This document shows, piece by piece, positions 8,559 through 15,715 of a stretch of DNA of 45,409 nucleotides; the first letter of the stretch is position 1, and every line of letters begins with the position of its first letter. This DNA comes from Bacteroidia bacterium (lineage in GTDB: Bacteria; Bacteroidota; Bacteroidia; B-17B0; Aurantibacillaceae), in contig JADLER010000183.1 in assembly GCA_020846025.1 (NCBI GenBank), positions 1 to 45,409 of the forward strand, in the 5' to 3' direction. The position numbers and the translations under genes are program-made. Under the pieces are notes generated by a model, which saw nothing but the letters and a program-made list of their open reading frames with translations, ran no database searches and was not told the DNA's origin.

Positions 8559-8608
8559 ACTCTCTAATTAAGGACATAAATATCCGATTTAAAATCCTAA
8601 TTTCATTT

Positions 8609-8622
8609 ATGACCTTAATCAT
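8609..8622. promoter_or_regulatory. Palindromic operator ATGA-N6-TCAT upstream of the tnaA-nor run
   Basis: ATGACCTTAATCAT is a dyad with TGA/TCA half-sites six bases apart, the spacing of Crp/FNR-family sites. Its centre is 57 bp from the ATG at 8558 and about 45 bp upstream of a plausible minus-strand -7 element (8582-8575, TATTTATG). The region also lies upstream of the divergent fasciclin gene. Confidence 0.5.
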
Positions 8623-8713
8623 GTAAAAAGTTTGTTTCTAATTAGTAATTTTAGCTGACATTAAACATCATAGTGAGTTGAGTTGAATCATAAAAAATAA
8701 GGATTAAGCGCCA

Positions 8714-8721
8714 TAACTTTG
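8714..8721 (+). promoter_or_regulatory. -7 promoter element (TAACTTTG) of the fasciclin gene
   Basis: A perfect match to the Bacteroidota TAnnTTTG element, 20 bp before the likely start codon at 8742. No convincing TTTG lies 19-21 bp further upstream. Confidence 0.5.
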
Positions 8722-8735
8722 TATCAATAAAAACT

Positions 8736-9308
8736 ATGTATATGAAAACAACATTTAAAGCCTTAATGATTATTGGAAGTTTAAGTCTTCTGTCATGTGG
8801 TTCATCACCTGAGGCAACAAGCAGTGATGCTCAAACCGAATCAGCAAATGTTAACCAAGCTACAGTTGTAGGACAATCAGGCGTAAAAGATGAAACATCA
8901 GCACCCAATATTGTACAAGTTGCTGTAGGAAGCAAAGATCATACTACTCTTGTAACAGCCGTAAAAGCTGCTGAACTGGTTGATGCTTTGAGTAATGCTG
9001 GACCTTTTACAGTATTTGCTCCAACAAATGCCGCTTTTGATAAATTACCTGCCGGAACTGTGGATGGATTATTAAAGCCTGAAAAAAAAGCTGATTTAGC
9101 AAGTATATTAGAATATCATACTTATGTAGGGGCTTTAAAAACAGATTATATGCAAGATGGCCAAGAATATGAAATGGTGAATGGAGGAAAAGTAAAAATA
9201 ACTAAAGAAGGTGACAAAACATTTGTTAATGGAAGCGAAGTTGTAGCTTCAATTTCTACTTCCAATGGAATGATTCATGTTATAAACGATGTATTATTAC
9301 CTAAATAA
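8736..9308 (+). CDS. Fasciclin-domain lipoprotein
   Basis: A 190-residue exported protein. The open frame begins at ATG 8736 (MYMKTTF), but ATG 8742 gives a more typical lipoprotein signal (MKTTFKALMIIGSLSLLSC). The lipobox LLSC is followed by a low-complexity Ser/Thr/Ala linker (about 23-55) and one FAS1 domain with GPFTVFAPTNAAFDKLPAG, ILEYHTYVG and the closing GMIHVINDVLLPK. FAS1 domains mediate adhesion or surface interactions; the ligand here is unknown. It is transcribed alone and divergently from the tnaA-nor run. Confidence 0.9.
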   Translation: MYMKTTFKALMIIGSLSLLSCGSSPEATSSDAQTESANVNQATVVGQSGVKDETSAPNIVQVAVGSKDHTTLVTAVKAAELVDALSNAGPFTVFAPTNAAFDKLPAGTVDGLLKPEKKADLASILEYHTYVGALKTDYMQDGQEYEMVNGGKVKITKEGDKTFVNGSEVVASISTSNGMIHVINDVLLPK

Positions 9309-9439
9309 AAATTTTAATCAAAAAACACAAGCTGTTTTAATTTGTGTATGCTCCGCAACAAGCTATAACTTAATAAAACAATTTGCTTAAAACAATTTAT
9401 ACTTTTTTCATTTTTTAGTTTAAGTTTTTTGATTAAACA

Positions 9440-9464
9440 GAAGGCGGCCAAATTGGTCGCCTTC
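9440..9464. terminator. Strong hairpin after the fasciclin gene
   Basis: An 11-bp stem with one G-T pair (GAAGGCGGCCA / TGGTCGCCTTC) and a 3-base loop, unusually GC-rich for this region. No T-run follows on the plus strand, so the terminator role is uncertain. Confidence 0.45.
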
Positions 9465-9507
9465 GTCAATTATAACTAGTGTTAATTAATTCTAAAACAA
9501 TGTATCA

Positions 9508-9521
9508 ATGATTTAAGTCAT
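9508..9521. promoter_or_regulatory. Palindromic operator ATGA-N6-TCAT upstream of the thioredoxin-RIC operon
   Basis: ATGATTTAAGTCAT differs at only 2 of 14 positions from the site at 8609-8622 read on the minus strand. Its centre is 54 bp from the ATG at 9569. A -7-like AAAATTTG (9544-9551) places the transcript start about 42 bp downstream of the centre, as for a class II activator. Confidence 0.55.
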
Positions 9522-9568
9522 TCGTAATTATCTATTTTAGATGAAAATTTGCACAAACATAAATTGAC

Positions 9569-10162
9569 ATGGAAACCATTGAGCAAAACCAATTAACTAA
9601 AACATACACGTATTTAGAATATAAGAACCTAATAACAACTTTAGCTGAACAAAAAAGTTGTACGGGTGAACCAACAATTGAACGTATTGAAGCAACACAC
9701 CTTAATGCGCAGCGTATGAAACGGATAGACAAGCAATGTGTTCTTAATCCTGAATTAGTAAATGTTTTAAATGAAATAAACGAACCAATTACTTGGTTAT
9801 TAATTACAGAATCGTGGTGTGGAGATGGCGCACAATGCATACCAGTAATTGCTAAAATGGCAGAACAAAACTCAAACATTAATTTACAACTAATCCTAAG
9901 AGATGAAAACTTAACCATCATGGATAAATTTCTTACAAATGGGGCTCGTGCAGTTCCAAAATTAATTTTTATCCAAGATAATCAAGTGAAAGGCCAGTGG
10001 GGTGCTCGTCCAAAACGCATTCAAGAAATGGTAGCGGAGTATAAGAAAAATAACCCTAACGCAAGTCATGAAGAATTTGTAACAGCATTACACCTATGGT
10101 ACGCTAAAGATAAAACTCAAAGTATTCAGATTGAATTTACCGAACTCTTAAAACAATTTTAA
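9569..10162 (+). CDS. Thioredoxin-family protein
   Basis: A 197-residue cytoplasmic protein with no signal peptide. The core WLLITESWCGDGAQC (76-90) is the beta-strand and active-site loop of a thioredoxin fold, followed by LQLILRDEN and the cis-proline loop RAVPKLIF (127-134). The second cysteine is six residues after the first (C84, C90) rather than in a CxxC, as in Bacteroidota thioredoxin-like proteins with a WCGD motif. It may therefore act as a monothiol or atypical reductase. A 7-bp gap to the RIC gene and the shared upstream operator suggest a role in recovery from nitrosative or oxidative stress. Confidence 0.8.
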   Translation: METIEQNQLTKTYTYLEYKNLITTLAEQKSCTGEPTIERIEATHLNAQRMKRIDKQCVLNPELVNVLNEINEPITWLLITESWCGDGAQCIPVIAKMAEQNSNINLQLILRDENLTIMDKFLTNGARAVPKLIFIQDNQVKGQWGARPKRIQEMVAEYKKNNPNASHEEFVTALHLWYAKDKTQSIQIEFTELLKQF

Positions 10163-10169
10163 ACCCTTT

Positions 10170-10910
10170 ATGATTATGAACATGGAAAATATGATTATTA
10201 CAGGAGATACCACTGTGGGAGAAATAGTAACTACAGACTTAGGAAAGGCCGATGTGTTTAAAAAACACCATATTGATTTCTGTTGTGGAGGAAAAAAAAC
10301 ATTAAACCAAGCTTGCAAAAACAAAGCGGTTACTGTTGATGAACTGATAGCAGAATTAAATATATATAATTCAGGCATTAACTCTAATGCTCAAAATTTT
10401 AATGACTGGAAAATAGATTTTTTAATCGATTACCTTATTAACACACATCACCAGTATGTTAAACAAAACTTACCTTTAATAACGGAATATATTAATAAAG
10501 TAGCCAAAGTACACGGTGAAGAACATATTGAATTATTAACCATAAATGAATTGTTTATGGAAGCAGCTAATGAACTTAGTGCTCATATCATTAAAGAAGA
10601 AAACGTGTTGTTTCCATACATTAAGGAATTAGTTAATAATCCTTTAAGCAGTCATAATGCTGTTATAAGCTTTGGCACAATTAAAACACCTATTCAGATG
10701 ATGGAAGATGAGCACGAATTAGTTGGTAATATTTTTAAGACCATTCGTGAACTTTCGGATAATTACAAAACCCCAGTTGGGGCTTGCACTACCTATAAGT
10801 TAGCATATCATAAATTAGAAGAGTTTGAGAATGATTTGCACCAACACATTCATTTAGAAAATAACATTTTATTTCCAAAAAGTATTGAACTGGAAAAAGG
10901 CAGTAACTAG
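10170..10910 (+). CDS. ric: RIC/ScdA/YtfE iron-sulfur cluster repair di-iron protein
   Basis: A 246-residue protein with the two domains of the RIC family. The N-terminal DUF542/ScdA domain (about 15-65) contains the cysteine pair in HIDFCCGGKKTL (C38, C39). The C-terminal hemerythrin-like four-helix domain supplies di-iron ligands in THHQYVKQ, VHGEEH, HIIKEENVLFPYI, EDEHELVGN and HQHIHLENNILFP. The family restores iron centres damaged by NO or oxidants. Location near NorBC-like genes, and an operator matching theirs, fits an NO-stress role. Several in-frame ATGs lie within the first eight codons, so the exact start is uncertain. Confidence 0.93.
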   Translation: MIMNMENMIITGDTTVGEIVTTDLGKADVFKKHHIDFCCGGKKTLNQACKNKAVTVDELIAELNIYNSGINSNAQNFNDWKIDFLIDYLINTHHQYVKQNLPLITEYINKVAKVHGEEHIELLTINELFMEAANELSAHIIKEENVLFPYIKELVNNPLSSHNAVISFGTIKTPIQMMEDEHELVGNIFKTIRELSDNYKTPVGACTTYKLAYHKLEEFENDLHQHIHLENNILFPKSIELEKGSN

Positions 10911-10911
10911 T

Positions 10912-11811
10912 TTAATATTTAATTCCAGAAACACCTATGTTTTCAATAGGGTGCCAAGTGGTTTTTATTTCTTGAAGTTCTGTAATAAAGTATGGGTTTT
11001 GTTCTTGTTCGTTTGCCCATTGTTTATTCCAGTGAAACACACGCTTAACATTTAATGAGGCGTTTTCTTGTATAGTTTTAGTGTAGCTTAATTCGTTATT
11101 ACAATCTACAATAGCGTTTACATCCATGTGAGATGAAAAATGCGCATGTAATTCTTTTCGTGTTCCAGTTAAAATATTTACTACACCTGCCGGAACATCG
11201 CTAGTGGCAAGCACTTCGGCAAAAGTAACAGCACAAGTAGGTTTACTTTCACTTGCCAAAATCACACAGGTGTTTCCACCTGCAATGCAAGGTACAAGTA
11301 CCGAAATTAACCCTATTAATGCCGAATCTTCATTAGCAAGAATAGCTACAACTCCCATTGGCTCTGGAACTGAGAAATTAAAATGTGAGCTTGCCACTGG
11401 GTTAACTGAACTGTACATCTGTTGGTATTTGTCGCACCAGCCAGCGTAATAAACAATTCTATCAATACTTAATTCCAATTCTTTTTTTGCTTGAGTGGTA
11501 GTATAACCTAGTTGTTTAAGTTCTTCTAAAAACTGTTCTTTTCTTCCTTCTAACATTTCGGCAATACGATATAAAATCTGACCACGATTAAAGGAAGGGC
11601 GTGTACTCCACGATGAGAATGCAGAACGTGCAGCGACAACTGCATTTCTATAATCTTTACGAGATGATAAACTTACATTTACAGTCATATTGTTTTTTAA
11701 TTTTAATGGATAATATCTTCCGCTCTCGGTTCGCGGAAATTGTCCACCAATAAATATTTTATATGTTTTTAGAACTTCTACTCTTTCCATGCTTAATCTA
11801 TTTATAGACAT
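10912..11811 (-). CDS. Half-length aldehyde dehydrogenase-like protein lacking the catalytic domain
   Basis: 299 residues homologous to the NAD-binding half of aldehyde dehydrogenases. Recognisable parts are KIFIGGQFPRTESGRYYPL (near 19-37), AAARSAFSSWSTRPSFNRGQILYRIAEMLEGRKEQF-type helices, and VPEPMGVVAILANEDSALIG through PAGVVNILTG. The protein then ends after about 40 diverged residues. The region holding the catalytic cysteine and general-base glutamate of full-length enzymes (about 480 residues) is absent, so it cannot be a normal dehydrogenase. It has a clean stop and no remnant of the missing half downstream, so it is probably a stable short form, not a recent break. It converges with the RIC gene with 1 bp between stops. 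Confidence 0.75.
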   Translation of the reverse strand: MSINRLSMERVEVLKTYKIFIGGQFPRTESGRYYPLKLKNNMTVNVSLSSRKDYRNAVVAARSAFSSWSTRPSFNRGQILYRIAEMLEGRKEQFLEELKQLGYTTTQAKKELELSIDRIVYYAGWCDKYQQMYSSVNPVASSHFNFSVPEPMGVVAILANEDSALIGLISVLVPCIAGGNTCVILASESKPTCAVTFAEVLATSDVPAGVVNILTGTRKELHAHFSSHMDVNAIVDCNNELSYTKTIQENASLNVKRVFHWNKQWANEQEQNPYFITELQEIKTTWHPIENIGVSGIKY

Positions 11812-11967
11812 TAACGGGTTAAAGTTACAAGAGTAAATTTATATAATTAAAACAATTTGAACAATTATTTATTACACGGCTAAATTATTCTTTAGATTCC
11901 TGTATAAATACTAATTATATACCAATGATTGTTTATTTTTGTTACTCAACTCTTTTAAGTAATATAT

Positions 11968-13206
11968 ATGCATGTTCTATTTATTGGTACGGTTTGGCCT
12001 GAACCAAATTCTTCAGCTGCTGGTAGTAGAACATTGCAACTTATCGAATTTTTTCAGTCATTAAACTGGACAGTCTCGTTTGCAAGCTCTGCTTCTAAAT
12101 CAGATTTTTCTTTTGATTTAACAGGATTAAATATTACAGAATATCATATACAACTAAACAGTCATAGCTTTGATACGTTCATTGGCAATTTACAACCCAA
12201 TATAGTTGTTTTCGATCGTTTTATGATTGAGGAACAATATGGTTGGCGTGTTTCAGAATTTTCTCCAAATAGTTTAAGAGTGCTTGATACTATTGACTTG
12301 CACTGTTTGCGAATAGCCCGACAACAAGCGCATAAAGAGAAAAGAGAGTTTAATACAAGTGATTTATTGGAAATTGATATTTCTAAACGGGAAATTGCAT
12401 CTGTTTTTCGTTGTGATTGTTCTCTTATGATTTCAAAGGCTGAGATGGAGATTTTAAGGAATGTATTTAAGGTTGACGCCGAGTTGTTGTTTTATTTACC
12501 ATTTTTAATAGAAGAATTGCCTGTAAATTATCTTACCCAATTTTCAAACTATGAGCAAAGAATGCATTTTGTAACCATTGGTAATTTTTTACATGAGCCA
12601 AATTGGAATTCGGTGTTGTATTTAAAAGAAGATATTTGGCCAATAATCAGGCAGCAATTAAAAGACGTTGAACTTCATATTTATGGAGCGTACCCTTCTG
12701 CAAAAGTGATGCAACTACATAACGAAAAAGAGGGGTTTTTAATAAAAGGAAGAGCCGAAGATGTAAAAGATGTGATGATGAAAGCAAGAGTGTGTTTGGC
12801 TCCTTTGCGATTTGGTGCTGGCTTAAAGGGGAAATTACTTGATGCAATGTTGTATGGAACCCCAAGTGTAACCACAGATATCGGGGCCGAAGGTATGTGC
12901 GATGATTTAAATTGGAATGGATATATTAGCAATCAGCCAAATGACTTTGCTCAAAAAGCAATTCAATTATATCAAAATAAGCATGAATGGGAGTTGGCTC
13001 AACAACAAGGTGTACAAATAGTTAATCAAGTATTTAATAAAAAAGAGCATACTACTCTTTGGAATGAAAACATAAACTTTTTATTATCTAATATAGTTGA
13101 ACACCGCCGCCGTAATTTTATAGGTTCTATGCTTTTGCACCATACAATATCTGGTACTAAATATATGTCGAGGTGGATTGAAGCAAAGAATAATAAAGGA
13201 AATTAA
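11968..13206 (+). CDS. Glycosyltransferase family 4-like protein
   Basis: A 412-residue GT-B protein. The N-terminal half opens with LFIGTVWPEPNSSAAGSRT, a typical acceptor-domain strand-loop. The C-terminal half has HFVTIGNFLHEPNWNSVLYL, LHIYGAYPS, FLIKGRAEDVKDVMMKARVCLAPLRFGAGLKGKLLDAMLYGTPSV-type sequence with the sugar-nucleotide-binding GAGLKGKLLDAM region and the DIGAEGM loop. It probably transfers a sugar to a surface glycan or lipid. No polysaccharide cluster surrounds it, so the substrate cannot be inferred. Confidence 0.85.
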   Translation: MHVLFIGTVWPEPNSSAAGSRTLQLIEFFQSLNWTVSFASSASKSDFSFDLTGLNITEYHIQLNSHSFDTFIGNLQPNIVVFDRFMIEEQYGWRVSEFSPNSLRVLDTIDLHCLRIARQQAHKEKREFNTSDLLEIDISKREIASVFRCDCSLMISKAEMEILRNVFKVDAELLFYLPFLIEELPVNYLTQFSNYEQRMHFVTIGNFLHEPNWNSVLYLKEDIWPIIRQQLKDVELHIYGAYPSAKVMQLHNEKEGFLIKGRAEDVKDVMMKARVCLAPLRFGAGLKGKLLDAMLYGTPSVTTDIGAEGMCDDLNWNGYISNQPNDFAQKAIQLYQNKHEWELAQQQGVQIVNQVFNKKEHTTLWNENINFLLSNIVEHRRRNFIGSMLLHHTISGTKYMSRWIEAKNNKGN

Positions 13207-13226
13207 ATTAACTTTTTTATTCAAAT

Positions 13227-13257
13227 TTTGCTAGAAATAGAAATTTTGTTACATTTG
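13227..13257 (+). promoter_or_regulatory. Promoter of tRNA-His
   Basis: TTTG at 13227-13230, 19 bp spacer, TACATTTG at 13250-13257: a full Bacteroidota consensus promoter. The predicted start of transcription is a few bases before the mature tRNA. Confidence 0.7.
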
Positions 13258-13270
13258 ACGCCTCAAAACG

Positions 13271-13344
13271 GTAGGTATAGCTCAGTTGGTTAGAGCATCA
13301 GATTGTGGTTCTGAGGGTCGCCGGTTCGAATCCGGTTACTTACC
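13271..13344 (+). tRNA. tRNA-His (GTG)
   Basis: A full cloverleaf: acceptor GTAGGTA / TACTTAC, D-arm, anticodon loop TTGTGGT with anticodon GTG, and T-loop TTCGAAT. The base before it (G13270) can be the extra G-1 paired with C73, the identity mark of tRNA-His. The CCA end is not encoded. Confidence 0.97.
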
Positions 13345-13350
13345 CAAAAT

Positions 13351-13382
13351 AAAATCTTGTCGGTATGGCAAGATTTTTTTGT
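13351..13382 (+). terminator. Intrinsic terminator of tRNA-His
   Basis: Stem AAAATCTTG / CAAGATTTT (13351-13359 with 13369-13377) followed directly by a T-run. Confidence 0.85.
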
Positions 13383-13425
13383 TTTTCAGTGACATTCTTT
13401 TATTAGAAGAAACTTGTATAGAAGT

Positions 13426-13836
13426 TTAATCTTTTATCCACAAAAACACTCTTCCATTATTTTCTAATTGTTCAAATTCCTTATGAAAAATAATGGTAAA
13501 GAAATCTATCAAGGGTAATACTCCAAATACACCTCCAAAACTTGCAATATAGCTTACTGGAACATAAGGTTTGGTACCTAAGAAAATACGATGTAGTCCT
13601 ACTATACCAAAAGGGAAAGGAAAGGCAAGTATAGCGGCAATAATTCGTTTATTGTTTTGTTTTTTGTGATGAAATAATTTAGAAATTGATGAAAATGATT
13701 TTAGAGTATCGGATGGTACTTGTTCGATTGCAATAATATTGTAAGTGCTATCTATGAATGAGACAGTAACAATAGAAGAATGTGAGTATAGTTGTAATTT
13801 AAAAAAGAAACAGGTTATAAAAATAATATACCTCAT
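13426..13836 (-). CDS. TM2-domain membrane protein
   Basis: A 136-residue protein with an N-terminal signal-like helix (1-20), a charged stretch HHKKQNNKR, then the TM2 domain. This has two membrane segments around ILAFPFPFGIVGLHRIFLG and IASFGGVFGVLPLIDFFTII, with the conserved glycine and G-x-H-R-x-F-L-G signature at the turn. TM2 proteins are small membrane proteins without a firm molecular role in bacteria. Its ATG overlaps the stop of the SCO gene by one base (TAATG), so the two are cotranslated. Confidence 0.75.
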   Translation of the reverse strand: MRYIIFITCFFFKLQLYSHSSIVTVSFIDSTYNIIAIEQVPSDTLKSFSSISKLFHHKKQNNKRIIAAILAFPFPFGIVGLHRIFLGTKPYVPVSYIASFGGVFGVLPLIDFFTIIFHKEFEQLENNGRVFLWIKD

Positions 13837-14459
13837 TATTCTTGTTTTAATAGTTTAATATCGGCTATTAATTTTGAGACCGCTACGCTATCCGTGCCGT
13901 CATATATCCCACGAATGCGTTTTTGTTTGTCAATTAAGATAAATAATTCACTATGTAAAAACCCTTCTTCACTACCATCATCTTCTAAAGCATTTACTAA
14001 ATAATCTTTGTAAGCTATATCGTAAATTTGTTTTTTTGCTCCTGTTAAGAAATGCCATTTGTTTTTTATTGCACCATAGCTTTGGGCATAAGCATTTAAT
14101 ACTTCTACAGTATCATGCATTGGATTTACAGTATGCGACAATAGCAACACATCACGATCATCTTTAAATACAGACTGAACAATTGACATTTGCGAACTCA
14201 TTTTAGGACAAATACTTTGGCAGGTTGCAAAGAAAAAATCAGCGACATATATTTTATTTGCTATGGTATTTTCAGTAATGGTGTCGTGGTATTGATTTAC
14301 AAATGTAAATGTTTGAATAGTGTGATAGAGAGTGTCTTTTCCGCTAGTGCCTCCTAGTTTTTTTTCTCCAAGAATAGGCAATAGAGCTTGTTTTTGTTTA
14401 GTTGAATTAGCACAAGAAGCTAAAAGTGTTAGGACAAATAAAGTAACAAAATTTTTCAT
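13836..14459 (-). CDS. SCO1/SenC-family copper chaperone lipoprotein
   Basis: A 207-residue lipoprotein (signal ending LLASC, C16) with a thioredoxin fold of the SCO family. Copper ligands are present: CQSIC (C80, C84) and the distal histidine in GFLHSELF (H169). VNPMHDTVEVLNAYAQSYG and ILIDKQKRIRGIYDGTD are also family-typical. SCO proteins deliver copper to or reduce the CuA site of cytochrome oxidase. It is linked by one-base overlaps to both neighbours. No oxidase genes are adjacent. Confidence 0.92.
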   Translation of the reverse strand: MKNFVTLFVLTLLASCANSTKQKQALLPILGEKKLGGTSGKDTLYHTIQTFTFVNQYHDTITENTIANKIYVADFFFATCQSICPKMSSQMSIVQSVFKDDRDVLLLSHTVNPMHDTVEVLNAYAQSYGAIKNKWHFLTGAKKQIYDIAYKDYLVNALEDDGSEEGFLHSELFILIDKQKRIRGIYDGTDSVAVSKLIADIKLLKQE

Positions 14460-15118
14460 TATCTTTTTTCTATTTTAGTATTATTCATAATTTGTATTTG
14501 TTCTTCTTTCATTCTTAAGTACTGATACTCTTCGATAAGTCTTTTAAAATCATCGGCATATCTAGCATCGTAATATCCTCGTATATTTCGTTTTTTATCA
14601 ATTAATACAAATGTACTATAATCTACATGGGTTGGTTTTTCTTTAAAGTAACTTACATTTAGACTATCAAATGAACGATTGTTCCAGTATAATGAATGTA
14701 TATTAGGGTTATCTATTGATAACTTTTCTAAGTCTCTTAAACAAGCCGCATCTCCAGTTCCATCACATGGTGAGACAATAACAATAGGAATATATTTTAT
14801 CTTGTCTTTTTTAAACTGTATATATTCACTTAATGAAGCTAACCTGTAATTATCCTTAGCGTAACTCTGTTTAATAAAACTAACTACATATACTGGAAAA
14901 TTGACTGTATCAAGGTTTATTGTTTTTAATCCTAAACTATCGTTTGACAAACCTTGAAATACCGAACCCACTTGGTAATATAAAGTATCTTGACCATTTA
15001 ATTTTTTAGGACCATAATATGGCAGTTTTTTAGAGTTAACAGTAGCAAAATCTAAAATTAATTTAAAACACGCTGGAAATAAAAGAATGAGTAGAATAAT
15101 AAGTTTTTTGTATTTCAT
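14459..15118 (-). CDS. SCO-like protein lacking copper-binding cysteines
   Basis: A 219-residue protein with an N-terminal membrane anchor (about 5-22). Two features match the SCO protein encoded next to it: the YYGPKKLNGQDTLYYQV opening (compare LGEKKLGGTSGKDTLYHTI) and the STFVLIDKKRNIRGYYDARY end. Where SCO has ATCQSIC this protein reads KQSYAKDN, so both copper cysteines are gone; two unrelated cysteines (SPCDGTGDAAC) lie in another loop. It probably arose by duplication and now partners or regulates the true SCO protein. The TAATG overlap with that gene supports a joint role. Confidence 0.65.
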   Translation of the reverse strand: MKYKKLIILLILLFPACFKLILDFATVNSKKLPYYGPKKLNGQDTLYYQVGSVFQGLSNDSLGLKTINLDTVNFPVYVVSFIKQSYAKDNYRLASLSEYIQFKKDKIKYIPIVIVSPCDGTGDAACLRDLEKLSIDNPNIHSLYWNNRSFDSLNVSYFKEKPTHVDYSTFVLIDKKRNIRGYYDARYADDFKRLIEEYQYLRMKEEQIQIMNNTKIEKR

Positions 15119-15158
15119 AGTAGAGCTATAAATGTATATACAAACATTAATTTTTAAA

Positions 15159-15578
15159 TTAACGATTGTTTAGGCTTTCAGTAATTTTTTCAGACAATCT
15201 CTGTTTCAGTAATTTAGCATGTGAAGTTTTAATACCAAAAAGTTTAAGCGGTTCTTTATCATCATCATTGTAAATCATTAAACTTTTGTCATCATCTAAT
15301 CCTTTCAAATCTAAAAAATAAAATTGACGATGATAGAGTAAGGATTGTTGAATCTCAAATCGGTCGTTATAAACAATGGCATAGGGATTTACTATTAACC
15401 ATAAACCTTGAATGGCAAATGATATTCCAGGGATTGCGGTTACAGTTCCCCAAGGATTTGCATTTATTAATAAATAACCACTTAAAAATAAGAGGGCAAT
15501 TCCTATGGCTAAAACGCCTAATACAAAGACAATACTTCGTTCAAAGTATTCTTTTGGTTCGTTAACTTCAGTTTTCAC
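15159..15578 (-). CDS. Membrane protein with two helices and a PH-like C-terminus, unknown
   Basis: 139 residues. Two membrane helices (about 17-38 and 46-66) are joined by a short loop, followed by a soluble C-terminal part (VYNDRFEIQQSLLYHRQFYFLDLKGL...) whose beta-strand pattern resembles bacterial PH-like domains. I do not recognise a named family. It is encoded 40 bp upstream of the degenerate SCO-like gene on the same strand and may share its transcript. Confidence 0.55.
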   Translation of the reverse strand: MKTEVNEPKEYFERSIVFVLGVLAIGIALLFLSGYLLINANPWGTVTAIPGISFAIQGLWLIVNPYAIVYNDRFEIQQSLLYHRQFYFLDLKGLDDDKSLMIYNDDDKEPLKLFGIKTSHAKLLKQRLSEKITESLNNR

Positions 15579-15715
15579 AAGGCAAAGTTAAAAATTAAAA
15601 TAGTTTTGTTTTTATTTATTAATTTAATTTTTTATACTTGTAAGATACGCAAATAGTAATTTTCGTAACATTTTGTAAATTATTACGTTATAATAAAATA
15701 TAAGAAACACAAACA

